Assembly (NCBI RefSeq): GCF_035222375.1
Contig: NW_026946366.1
Span: forward strand, 2,232,001-2,296,000
Source: Podospora pseudocomata
Taxonomy: Eukaryota; Ascomycota; Sordariomycetes; Sordariales; Podosporaceae
Direction of reading: 5' to 3'
DNA: 64,000 bases
Notes under the pieces: model-generated
Seen by the model: the letters and a program-made list of their open reading frames with translations, nothing else
What the model was told of the DNA's origin: nothing
Databases searched by the model: none
Position numbers and translations under genes: made by a program
Shown: in pieces, positions 1 to 9,995 of the stretch
Layout: the number at the start of each line of letters is the position of its first letter
Position numbering within the stretch: the stretch's first letter is position 1

Positions 1-1
1 T

Positions 2-979
2 CGTCTGAGAACAGATGCCAAGGGAAAGGATCAGTGGGACGTGGATGTGTTATCGCTACGAACGGGCGAGCTTACGACCGCAACGTATGATGCTGTTGTT
101 GTCGCATCTGGTCATTATTCTATCATTTATATCCCCGATATGAAGGGGATATCCGAGTTCAACAGCACACACCCCGATATAATTTCTCACTCCAAATACT
201 ACCGCACTCCCGAACCATTCAGGAACAAAAAGGTCATCGTGGTGGGCAACGCTGCCTCGGGCTTGGATATTGCCTCGCAAATCAGCCAAGTCTCGCAACA
301 ACCATTACTCTTATCGGTGCGGACACCAACCCCAGAGGCCAACCTTGAATGGACTGGGGCCGAGGAAGTCCCAGAAATTGAAGAGTTTCTCGTGGCAGAC
401 AGAGCTGTCCGATTCAAAGAGGGCAGGGTTGAGAAGGACATTGATGCCATCGTCTTCGCAACGGGCTACCTCTACTCCTTCCCCTTTCTCACCTCACTAC
501 AACCACCGTTGGTGACGGATGGGCGTCGAGTCAGGGGGCTCTATAAGCATCTCTTTCACATTGAACACCCAACATTGGTGTTCCCAGGACTGCCTATAAA
601 GGTGGTACCATTCCCCGTCTCACAAAGCCAAGCAGCCACCTTCTCACGGGTGTGGGCGAACCTGCTGCCCTTACCATCAGTGGATGATATGAAACGTTGG
701 GAAGACGAGGAAGCTGAAAAGAAAGGTTCCAAGTATCACGTCTGGCCGGTGGGCGCGGATTCAGAGTACATCAACTCGGTCTATGACTGGATTACCGAAG
801 CCGGCATTCCAGGCAAGGAGCCACCTCGATGGGACGAGGAGCAGTGCTGGCAGAGAACCATCCACATGAAGGCCAAATTAAGGTTTGAACTGGAGGGTCG
901 CAAGGCAAAGACTCTCAAAGAGCTCGGTTTTGACTATGAGCCGGAGCAGAAAGATGACTCGGGGCCGTTGTTGCTTTGA
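2..979 (+). CDS. Flavin-containing monooxygenase, 3' part (5' end outside the window)
   Basis: The reading frame is open from base 2, so the N-terminal FAD-binding half lies upstream of the window. Counted from base 41, the visible part shows a strand ending in VVVASGHY, the FMO identity region ending HSKYYRTPEPF, an NADPH-binding loop GNAASG (residues 69-74, a GxGxxG variant) and a late FATGY motif followed by SFPF, all typical of class B flavin monooxygenases. These enzymes use NADPH, FAD and O2 to oxygenate soft nucleophiles; the yeast relative supplies oxidising power to the ER. Substrate cannot be told. The end at a TGA after a hydrophilic tail is natural for fungal FMOs. No intron is needed inside the visible part. 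Confidence 0.88.
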   Translation, partial: RLRTDAKGKDQWDVDVLSLRTGELTTATYDAVVVASGHYSIIYIPDMKGISEFNSTHPDIISHSKYYRTPEPFRNKKVIVVGNAASGLDIASQISQVSQQPLLLSVRTPTPEANLEWTGAEEVPEIEEFLVADRAVRFKEGRVEKDIDAIVFATGYLYSFPFLTSLQPPLVTDGRRVRGLYKHLFHIEHPTLVFPGLPIKVVPFPVSQSQAATFSRVWANLLPLPSVDDMKRWEDEEAEKKGSKYHVWPVGADSEYINSVYDWITEAGIPGKEPPRWDEEQCWQRTIHMKAKLRFELEGRKAKTLKELGFDYEPEQKDDSGPLLL

Positions 980-1533
980 GACACGGCCCCGCCCCGAATG
1001 TCACTTAGCACGCTCTTTCTCAAATCTTACCAGTCGCCGATTCAGTGGGACCGGGTCAGACACCGAAGTGCAACGCAAAAGCCGGATGGCGATTCAGAAC
1101 ACCATCAAAATATCATCACCATGATCGGTAGATAATAGCCGGAAGTTAGAAAGAGCATTTGGGGGCGGGCTCTGGCATAGATATTCCCCGCCTCTCTCAT
1201 CCGACCCCTGCGACCAAACCCCACAGTGAGCTTCCGCCGAAGCGGTAGCCCCGGAGGTGTGCCTGGCAGGGGTTACAACAGCGCGTTGGGGCGCTGGAAG
1301 AGGCGTTCCCGATCCCGAGAAAGGGACAAAGTCGCATCGCATTGCTTGATCTGATGTGGCTAATCGTGGTATATTTGTAAGCATATTATCGATTATTGAA
1401 CCAGACTTGGTTGAATCCTTCGTGCCTTCTCCAATTATCAGTCTCTGATAAGATTTCATCTTGCTCATAACCGTTCTCATCTTCTCATCTTACTGAACCG
1501 GTAGTTGTTCATCGATCTTGTTGAACTGTTGCA
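980..1533. other. Intergenic, no gene seen
   Basis: Between the monooxygenase stop and the aminotransferase start on the same strand. Only short overlapping open frames without codon continuity are present. It should hold the 3' end of the first gene and the promoter and leader of the second; I could not identify a specific element. Confidence 0.6.
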
Positions 1534-3406
1534 ATGGCGTCGTTGTCTTATCGTGACGATAGCCGTCAAGGTGCTGGCGGTCTAAGTGACGACGATGATA
1601 AGCCACTGCCTCTCGATTTCACCCACCACTACTCTGACACCACTAAAAGCCGGAATGCCAGTAAGATCAAGGCAATCTACAAGTTCTTCCAGATACCTGG
1701 CATTCTGAACATTGCTGGTGGTATGTATTCTATCATGTCTCCTCTTGTTAATAATCGTGATACTCAACTGCACCGCCAGGTCTCCCCAATGCCCAGTTCT
1801 TCCCCTACGACACCTTGGAGGCACAGGCAGCCAAACCTGAGAGATGGTCTCCTTCCTCCGGGTCATCAAACCCTTCAGCACCAAACCACATCACCATCCC
1901 GCATGATGATTCCACTCAGAAGGACCTCCTCCAAAAGATCGACCTAGCCACCGCCCTGCAGTACGGCATGGCCCAAGGCTACCCCCCCCTCCTCGGCTGG
2001 ATCAGACAGTTCACCCGCGACCACCTCCACCCCGGCGTCCCCTACAAAGGTGGCCCCGAAGTAGTCCTCACCTGCGGCTCAACTGACGGGTTTGCCAAAG
2101 CCCTCAACCTCTTCGTCACCCCCTGGAGAACCACCGACCCCATCTCATCCCGTCCCGGCCTTCTCTGCGAAACCTACGTCTACACCAACATCACCAACCA
2201 AGCCACCCCCCTCGGTGTCCAAATGGTGCCCGTCAAAACCGACGAATCCGGGATGGCAGTCTCTGGCCCGGGGGGGTTAGAAGACGTCCTCGCGAACTGG
2301 GACAGCAGCAAGGGGAAACGCCCTCACTTGATGTATACCGTCACCCTAGGCCACAACCCAACCGGTATCCTCCTCTCGGTCGAGCGCAAGAAGGAAATCT
2401 ACGCCATCTGCAGCAAATATGACGTGATAATCATCGAAGATGAGCCCTACTGGTACCTCCAATTCCCCGAAGCGAGCTCTCTCGAGGCCGAATCCCGTGG
2501 CCTGCCTCCCCCTCCTCGCTCCTCCCCTTCCACAGTCACCACTCCATCCTCCGGCTTCCCCTTCCTCGACTCCCTAACGCCATCTTTCACCCCCCTCGAC
2601 ACCGACGGCCGTGTCGTCCGCCTAGACACCTTCTCAAAAACAGTAGCCCCAGGCTGCCGTCTGGGCTGGATAACCGCCCAACCCGCCCTCATCGAGCGAT
2701 TCGAACGAATAACCGAAGCGACAACCCAACAACCCTCCGGCTTCGTCCAAGCTCTAATCTCCAAACTGTTGATCTCCCCCCCCCACCCCTCCCCCACCCC
2801 ATCCTTCTCCCTCTTCTCCCACCGCCCCCCTCCCAACCATCAGGCTGGCAACCGTCCGGCTTCGTAACCTGGCTCTCCGGCCTCCGCACCCGCTACCAGA
2901 CCCGCATGACAAGAATGTGCACCATCCTCGACTCCGGCTCCGTCCTCATCACCACCCCCCCAACCCGCTCCCACTCATGGGCCGTGGTGAAGAAAGTAAA
3001 GTTGTACGACTTTTCGTGGCCGAGAGCGGGCATGTTCATCTGGTTGAGGATGCACTTCTTTTCACATCCTTTGTTCCCCGTTTTCAAGTCTGCCTTGTCA
3101 ACCGCGTTGATGGTCTGGCTTACGGGGGGGGACTACAAGGTCTTGGTCACGACGGGGGCAATCTTCGCTGCGAATGACGAGATCAAGGAGAGGGAAGGGT
3201 GGGAGTACTTCAGGCTTTGTTTTGCTGCCGAGGAGGAGGAGAATGTCGACTTGGCTGCCGAGAGGTTTGTGGAGGGGGTGAAGGCGTTTTGGGAGGTGAG
3301 GGATCATGAGGTTATCAAGAAGCTGCTGGAGGAGGTGAAGAGTGACGACGAGGTGGTTGGGGAGCAAGAGGGGTTGGTGAATCTGGCTGGGTTCATGGGG
3401 TGTTAA
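1534..3406 (+). CDS. Aromatic/2-aminoadipate-type aminotransferase (class I/II, PLP), with a frame break
   Basis: Exon 1 is 1534-1720; an intron at 1721-1779 (GTATGT...CAG) restores IAGG-LPNAQFFPYDTL. The protein then reads like fungal ARO8/kynurenine aminotransferases: GHNPTG substrate loop, DEPYWYLQF (PLP ring Asp and Tyr), SKTVAPGCRLGW with the Schiff-base lysine, and a C-terminal small domain (FSWPRAGMFIWLR, FRLCFAAEEEENVD). Such enzymes transaminate aromatic amino acids, kynurenine or 2-aminoadipate with 2-oxoglutarate. The frame used up to about 2767 differs from the frame used from 2843 to the TAA at 3404-3406. No GT-AG intron between them restores phase: the only in-region donor, at 2768, with the acceptor at 2843, gives the wrong frame. 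The break lies in a C-rich, homopolymer-filled stretch, so either the base count there is wrong or the gene is damaged. Confidence 0.8.
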
Positions 3407-3497
3407 AGATACCAGGGATAGATATTGGGGAGGCAATGTAACAATGGTATCGGATTTTTATGTAAAAGAAATACTTCCTGGTCTGATAGGACAGACT

Positions 3498-4887
3498 CTA
3501 TGGTTTCTTCTCTTCCGCTTTCTTTTCTTCACCTCTGCCCCCAGTCCTATACTTGGCCGGAATTATCGGCGGCCCCAACGCCTTCCTGATCTCGTCAAAC
3601 TCGGCCACTCCATTCTTCCACTTGCCCTTCTTGACTCTGTTCTTCCCCCGCACGTCATACTCACCCAAAAACTCGTCCAGCATGCTGTCAAAGTCTTGCC
3701 TGGTGGTCCCCTGGACAGTCGACATGGTGGACACGGCCGACACAGACGCCAAGTCGTCCTCGTCATAGTTGTACTCCTCCTCGAGCTTCTCAAACCTTCT
3801 ATCCAAGATGTTGAGCTGCTCTGTCCGGTATATCGACGAAGAAGTCATCGAGTAGGTCGACGGGTTCGTCAACGCGCCCTTCCTCTTCTTTTGCCTCCCG
3901 CCATTGGTAGTGGTGGTCCAAATCGACGACTGAATCTCCGACGGCGTAGCCCCCCACCCAACCGCCTTCTTTTTCGGGGCCGCGGCACCAGACTTCTGAT
4001 CATCCTTAAACTTCTTAAACTCTCCCATCCAGTCATCCGACGGGCCTTCTTGATCACCTTCCCTGGAAGTATCAACCAGCTCCGGCACCTGATCCTCCTC
4101 TTGACTCCGCTGCTGCTTCTTCTGCGCCGGCCCAGCCTTGACCGTACAATCCGACTCCCACCCCTCATCCTCATCCTCATCCTCCTCCCAAACATCCCTC
4201 AACTCATCCAGCTCCTCCGCATCCCCCTCCACCAGCCCCTTCAGCACATCCTCCCCCCCTTCCTCATCCACATACGCCTCATCCTCCAACGCCTCCAAAA
4301 CCTCCCTCAACCTCGGGTCCATATCCGGCTGAAACCCCGCAATAGAATCAGGAACATCCTGCTGAGCCTGATACGTCAACCTCTGCAAATTCTTGCTCGG
4401 CAATATCTCCTCATCCAACAACCCCTCGCTCTTGTGCTCCAAGTCCATCTTTGCCAGCGCCTCCGACAAGTTCATCTTTTGTTTTCCCTTGGACTTTTGC
4501 AAGGAGGGCGCCTCGACAAAGACGGCCTCCCCGGCGCCGGTGCCGAGGTCGCGGAGGTGCTGCATGTAGTCGTACTCGGTGTCATCGTAGTAGACGCCGT
4601 AGTTGGCGGCCTCGCCCTCGTTGTCGCGGATCGAGGCGGCGTCGGAGCCGAGTTCCGAGGCGAGGTCGCTTAGGCCTTTGGATTTTGAATTTTTGGAGGG
4701 CGCGCTGGGGGCGAGGACCATGGAGGGGGCTGTGTCATCGTGGATGAGGGGGTCGTTCTGGGGGCGGTAGACGAGGGTGAAGTGGGTGGCTGTTTTTTTG
4801 TCGCTGTTCAGATGTGAGTATGACTTCGAGGTGAGGGGAGCTTGTTATCTGAGGGGAGTAGACTTACATCCACTTTCCTTTGCCCAT
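3498..4887 (-). CDS. LTV1: Ribosome biogenesis factor LTV1
   Basis: Two exons: 4887-4868 (20 nt, encoding MGKGKW) and 4803-3498, joined across a 64-nt intron with a GTAAGT donor. The joined protein (441 aa) begins [20 protein letters not shown] and carries the LTV1 hallmark [15 protein letters not shown], acidic low-complexity blocks, and a basic C-terminus ([12 protein letters not shown]). LTV1 is a 40S assembly and export factor; it binds late pre-40S particles with Enp1 and Rps3 and is released after Hrr25 phosphorylation. The length fits yeast Ltv1 (about 460 aa). The gene is divergent from LSG1, a 60S maturation GTPase, and nearly touches the aminotransferase end at 3406. Confidence 0.93.
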
Positions 4888-5590
4888 TTTCGGCTGGTTT
4901 GGTCAAGCAGTTGCGCTTGACGGACAGAGGTTGGTTTGGTAAGGGGCAAGTTCTCGACGTTCAATTGATGGATGAGGGCAGGAAATGGAATTCTCGAATC
5001 AAGAGCCCAAAAAAGCTGTCAAGGTGGAATTTGGTATCAGAGTGCAGCACCACCACCACACCAAACCATGCACGCGGCAGAGCAAGAGGAAAATTTTAGT
5101 GGGGTAGAATACGTTTATCTTATCAAAGGTTTTGCGGGAGGGGTACTTTTGAGCCAACACTTGTTCATAGAGACTATTCACTGCATCGAGCCTGAAGAGC
5201 AACACCAAGCTGGAATTGCTTGGATTAACTGCTGGAAGTGATAGAACAATGACTTTAGAGAAGAATTCATCCCTCAAAAAGTGCCCAGAGAGCTTTACGT
5301 AACCCGAAGCCGGCCAGAGACCGCCACACACAGTCATACCTAGGATAGGCACTAGGTACCCCAGCACCATCTCTGTCCGTCGGCGCAAATTTGCCCCTCC
5401 ATTTATCAGCAATTCCATCAATAAACCACCACCCCGCCCAACTTTGCGACGGACGTTGTGGCTTGTTCAACTTACATCACACCCCCCCCCCAACTTCAGG
5501 ACCTATAGCTACGATATCCCGATCGTAGCGTGCTAGTAACACCAACCGAAAAAATCACACATAGGCAACACCCCGCGGAAAACCGCAATC
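4888..5590. promoter_or_regulatory. Shared divergent promoter region of LTV1 and LSG1
   Basis: 703 bp between the two start codons. It contains an AAAATTTT palindrome at 5090-5097 (core of the yeast RRPE element) and GATGAG at 4971-4976 (core of the yeast PAC element), 84 bp from the LTV1 start. Those elements drive ribosome-biogenesis genes in yeasts; their use in this fungus is inference, and both cores are short enough to occur by chance. No gene is seen between the two starts. Confidence 0.4.
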
Positions 5591-7594
5591 ATGGTCCTCG
5601 CCAAATCCAAAAAGTCGGTCGGTCTCGGCAACTCGCTGATGAACGACCGCTTCGGCAAGGGCAAAGGCTCCGACCGCAAGAGAGCCTCGGCCGTCACCCG
5701 TATCGACCATGCCACCGGCCAGGAATACATCACCAACGACAGGCAGGAAGCCTCCTGGGTCAAGATGCGCTCCATCACCGAGCAGGGCGCCCTCGACGAG
5801 TTCCTCGCCACCGCCGAACTGGCCGGCACCGATTTCACCGCCGAGAAGATGAGCAGCGTCAAGATCATCCACACGGACCAAAAGAACCCCTATCTCTTGT
5901 CCGCCGCCGAGGAGAGGGTCATTGTCGGGAAACAAAACCAGAACAAGGGCAAATTGACGGTTCCCAGAAGGCCAAAGTGGGATTCTACTACGACCAGGGA
6001 GCAGCTTGACAGGCTGGAAAAGGAGGCCTTTTTGGACTGGAGAAGAGGGCTGGCCGAGCTGGAGGAGACCAAGGACTTGCTCATGACACCGTTTGAGAGA
6101 AACTTGGAGGTGTGGAGGCAGCTCTGGAGAGTTATCGAGCGCTCTGATGTTGTTGTTCAGATTGTTGATGCCAGAAACCCGTTGATGTTCCGTTCTGAGG
6201 ATTTGGAGAACTATGTCAAAGAGGTGGACCCCAAGAAGCACAACCTGCTGCTTATCAACAAGGCCGATATGATGACGTATAGGCAGAGAAAGATGTGGGC
6301 TGATTACCTCAAGGGTCAGAAGATTGCCTACAGGTTCTTCTCTGCTCATCTGGCCAAGGAGGCGCTCGAGGCTGTGGAGGAGGAGTCTGAGTCTGAGGAG
6401 GAGCCCACCGTTGCTTCTTCTAGCAAGAAGCCGGTTGCTGAGGTGAAGGAGGAGACTCGGGAGGAGGAGGAGGAGGAGGCTGAGGAGGCCGAGACCCAAG
6501 AAGAACAGGAGGATGAGGATACCAGAATTCTAACGGTGGACGAGTTGGAGGATATTCTTTTGGAGCTTGAGCCGGCGAATACAGGTAAGCTACTGACCTA
6601 GATTTTGAACACCTCGACACGAAGCTAACCATAATCATCAGACCCTGGTCACAAATTCACAGTCGGTTTGGTCGGTTACCCCAACGTCGGTAAATCGTCC
6701 ACAATCAACGCTCTTGTTGGTGCCAACAAGGTGTCAGTTTCGTCCACCCCCGGTAAAACGAAGCATTTCCAGACCATTCACTTGAGTGAAAAGGTTTTGT
6801 TGTGCGATTGTCCCGGTCTCGTGTTCCCCAACTTTGCCAACACCAAGGCAGAGCTTGTCTGCAACGGTGTCTTGCCGATTGATCAGCTCCGCGAGTACAC
6901 TGGTCCCTCCACTCTCGTGGCTACCAGAATCCCCAAGCCTTTTCTGGAGGCCATCTACGGTATCCAGATTTACACCCGCCCTCTCGAGGAAGGCGGCAAT
7001 GGCATTCCTACTGGTGAGGAATTGCTCAGAGCGTATGCCCGTCACAGAGGTTTCATGACACAGGGTCTCGGTCAACCCGATGCCTCCAGGGCAGCGAGAT
7101 ATGTCCTCAAGGATTATGTCGCTGGCAAGCTCCTCTACTGCAACCCACCACCAGACAGTGTCGATGGTGCCGAGTTCAATCGCGAGCTCTACGACATTGC
7201 CCATCTGCCCGAGAAGAGAAGAGCTGCCCTGCAACAAGCACTGGACGAGATGACCATCGATGGTAGTGCAGCTGATGATGCTTCGGTTCTGACCGACTTC
7301 ATCCCCCTTCCTCAGGGGCAAAAATCGCAAACACTGGACAAGGCTTTCTTCAAGAGCGGTGCGAACAACACTGGCAACTTCACCAGACCGTTCCAGTACA
7401 AGTACACGGAGCAGGGCAAGCAGGTTATGGAGGGCAAGAACTTGTCCGGGAGGAAACTGAGGGCTATGATTGCTCTCGAGAAGGGAATCGACCCCAAGGA
7501 TGTGCAGATGACTACGGGGAAGAAGCATTATAAGGGGTCTATGAAGGGGAGAGGCAAGCACAGACGCAACAACGCGGATGATGATGAGCCATGA
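5591..7594 (+). CDS. LSG1: Large-subunit GTPase LSG1 (60S export adaptor release)
   Basis: Exons 5591-6584 and 6642-7594, intron 57 nt (GTAAGC...CAG); 648 aa, as in yeast Lsg1. It is a circularly permuted GTPase: the G4 motif NKAD (about residues 223-226) precedes the P-loop GYPNVGKSS (about 343-351) and the G3 motif DCPG (about 387). The N-terminus starts MVLAKSKKSVGLGN as in the family, and an acidic Glu-rich linker sits between G4 and G1. Lsg1 is cytoplasmic and releases the export adaptor Nmd3 from pre-60S subunits. The start codon is the first in frame and is followed by the conserved N-terminus. It is head to head with LTV1. Confidence 0.95.
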
Positions 7595-7910
7595 ATGTTT
7601 TTTCTTTCTCTGGTTGAAACTTGGGAAATGGGTTTGATATCATTAGAATCATTACTTTTGGCGTTATAAAAAGTCTCAATGGATTATTTCCGTGATGTTC
7701 ACTTCGTACTTGTAGTTGCTCGTAATGTGAATAAATGCATATCCAACCCTAACCCGCTCCTCAAAATGGTCTGTGCCACGGGGGCTCCAGAAAATTTCCA
7801 ATTGCAACCTTGAGAGCCGTCTCAGAGCTTTTGGGCCGAGCGAGCTCCGGGCAAACCACTCCGATCAATCTCGAATTTCCGTCGCCCGCCGCCCGATCCC
7901 TTTCGAAGCC
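7595..7910. promoter_or_regulatory. Intergenic with double telobox-like site upstream of the mitochondrial uL5 gene
   Basis: 316 bp between LSG1 and the next gene, same strand. Bases 7745-7755 read AACCCTAACCC, two overlapping telomere-type repeats, 156 bp upstream of the start codon. In several yeasts, TTAGGG-binding factors (Tbf1-like) act at such boxes in promoters of translation genes. The same 13-base core recurs at 22649. Confidence 0.45.
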
Positions 7911-9060
7911 ATGGCGAGCGTCCGCGCCCTGTCCCGACCGACCCGGGGTGTTTCCCTGTCTCAAATATCCCGGCAGACCTGTTCCAGACGATGGGCTTCT
8001 TCAGCCGCCGCCGAGGCGCCTCTTGAGGACCTCGAGGACTCGGCTTTGGGGGCGCCGCCATTGAGCGAGGAGGAGAAGAAGACGTTTAGACCTTGGAAGA
8101 GGCAAGCAGACAGGAAGTTTGCTTTGCCAAGTGGGAGGTTTGTTTTAACCCCCCCTCTACATGGCAACAATATATTGACCTTTTGACACGACAGATACAA
8201 CTACCACGCCCCCAAATACGACCGCGGCCCCCTCCACCCGGTCCAACCCCTCCCCTCCTCGGAGCCCACAGCCCGCGACTTCGTCCCCGGCCCCTTCAAC
8301 CTCCCCCGCCTACGACAGACGTACCTCTCCACCGTCGCCTCCGACATCATGACGCTAACCTACAACCACATACCCCCCGGAACACCAAAGAAGGAAACGC
8401 CCCAACGTCTTCGTGAATGGGATGATTCCTCCCCCTACCACGCCAACCGCTCCCTCCGCGCCCCCCGCGGCGCGCCGGTGTTGCCGCTGCTGGAGAGGGA
8501 TGTCAACTTTACGAATATACCCGAGATCAAGGAAATCACCCTCGCTGCGTACGTCCCTGCCGCGCTGCAGGACATGGACAATCTGCTTGTTGCCCGCGCG
8601 GCGCTGCTTGCTATTACAGGGGTGCTGCCCGAGATGACAAAGACACGGACTAATGTCCAGCAGTGGAAGATTCGGGCGGGGGAGTTTGCGGGGTGCAAGG
8701 TTACTGTTAGGGGGAATGAGGCGTATGAGTTTTTTGATCGGTGTGTGAACTTGGTGTTTCCGAGGATTAAGGACTGGAGGGGAATTGAGGCTACGACGGG
8801 GGACAGCTCGGGGAATTTGGCGTGGGGGTTTACGCCCGAGGAGCTGAAGCTGTTTCCAGAGATGGAGGTCAATTTGGGGATGTATCCGCCCAAGGTGAGT
8901 ACTCGGGTCTCAATTTATGATGAAGAGGTTGTGCTGACAAGAAAAATAGATGGTGCCTGGTTGCAGAGTGTACGTCAAGACTACGGCCACGTCGGATAGG
9001 CAAGCTAGGTTGCTGCTTCAGGCTATGGGGTTGCCGTTTTTTGGTGAGGTGAAGAATTAA
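7911..9060 (+). CDS. MRPL7: Mitochondrial large-subunit ribosomal protein uL5m (MRPL7 type)
   Basis: Three exons: 7911-8137, 8195-8894 and 8950-9060, introns with GTTTGT and GTGAGT donors; 345 aa. The N-terminus (MASVRALSRPTRGVSLSQ, rich in Arg and Ser) looks like a mitochondrial presequence. The core has uL5 features: a segment ALQDMDNLLVARAALLAITG, RAGEFAGCKVTVRGNEAYEFFDR, FPRIKDWRGI, and a final strand VKTTATSDRQARLLLQAMGLPF. The bacterial L5 family contacts 5S rRNA and the P-site tRNA region; the mitochondrial version sits in the central protuberance. The chosen ATG gives the presequence; an upstream in-frame extension to 7773 lacks an ATG and is not needed. Confidence 0.88.
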
Positions 9061-9317
9061 AGGGGGCAGAGAGGGAGAGGAAGAACTTGTACAAATACCA
9101 GTAAAAAAGTGTATAAATGTAACAACACATAGGCAACCGGCAAGGTTTCTGAATCAAGAGTTTTGTTCATGTCAAGTGAGCAAAAACCACACGTCATTGA
9201 ATCTGCCCGTCTTACCATGTCTATATTCACACGAACCCTTCCCACCCAAAAACCCATTTTAAACCCCTCCCAAAAACGCCGTGTAATGCAAAATCATTTT
9301 TGTTGATCCCCCTTCCT

Positions 9318-9995
9318 TTAAGCCTTGTTACTCGTTATCTTGACCCGCTCCTTCAACCCCTCCATAACCCTATCAACCCCATCCATATCCGTCGCATCCC
9401 CCACCTTTTGTTCCGCTTCATGATGACCCCCCTTGACCAGCTCCTCATGACAAACATCCAACGCAGGCTGGTAATTCCTCACCGCCGAACTCAACGCATA
9501 AACAGCCTTCCTCCTCACCCCTTCCTGCTCGTCCTCTGCCAGGATCATCTTCACCAACCTCGGCAACCCCCCCATCGCTAACAATCTCTCTTGTGACTTG
9601 ATATTGTTTTGGACAGCGGTGCCGACGCACCAGGCAGCGTACTTTCTGATTTCGGGCTCCGAGTGGGAGAGGAGGGCGAGGAGGGGGGTCCAGAGGGAGA
9701 GGTTGGAGAGGTTGTTTGCGTTGTCGAGGGACTCGATGAGCTGCTCGAAGTTGTCGAAGGCGATGAGCTTGTTTTCGAGGGTGGTGGTAGGGTCGTGGAG
9801 GACTTCCATTGCTGCTTTCATCAGGTCTGCGTCTGAGGGGCCGCCCATGAGGGCGGAGAGGATTTCGGGGTTGAGGTCGCTGCGGGGGGCCGGTTGGGAA
9901 GGGGGGGGAGAAGGGGCGGAGGGGTCGGCGGAGGGGTTGGAGACGGTGGAGTGCTCGATTCCCCATTTGAGGAGGTTGGTGAGGTTTTTATCCAT
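9318..9995 (-). CDS. FES1: Hsp70 nucleotide exchange factor FES1
   Basis: A single exon of 225 aa. It begins MDKNLTNLLKWGIEHST, the conserved Fes1 N-terminus, followed by a short Pro/Ser linker, then armadillo-like helices (DLMKAAMEVLHD, ENKLIAFDNFEQLIESLDNA, IRKYAAWCVGTAVQNN, VRRKAVYALSSAVRN). Fes1 is the cytosolic HspBP1-type exchange factor that releases ADP from Hsp70 and lets misfolded clients go to degradation. It is convergent with the mitochondrial uL5 gene (257 bp apart). A perfect heat-shock element lies 285 bp upstream of its start, which fits Hsf1 control. Confidence 0.93.
   Translation of the reverse strand: MDKNLTNLLKWGIEHSTVSNPSADPSAPSPPPSQPAPRSDLNPEILSALMGGPSDADLMKAAMEVLHDPTTTLENKLIAFDNFEQLIESLDNANNLSNLSLWTPLLALLSHSEPEIRKYAAWCVGTAVQNNIKSQERLLAMGGLPRLVKMILAEDEQEGVRRKAVYALSSAVRNYQPALDVCHEELVKGGHHEAEQKVGDATDMDGVDRVMEGLKERVKITSNKA

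Noticed and set aside
3444-4673. A 409-codon open frame antisense to LTV1
   Set aside because: Mirror of acidic low-complexity LTV1 sequence; no domain.
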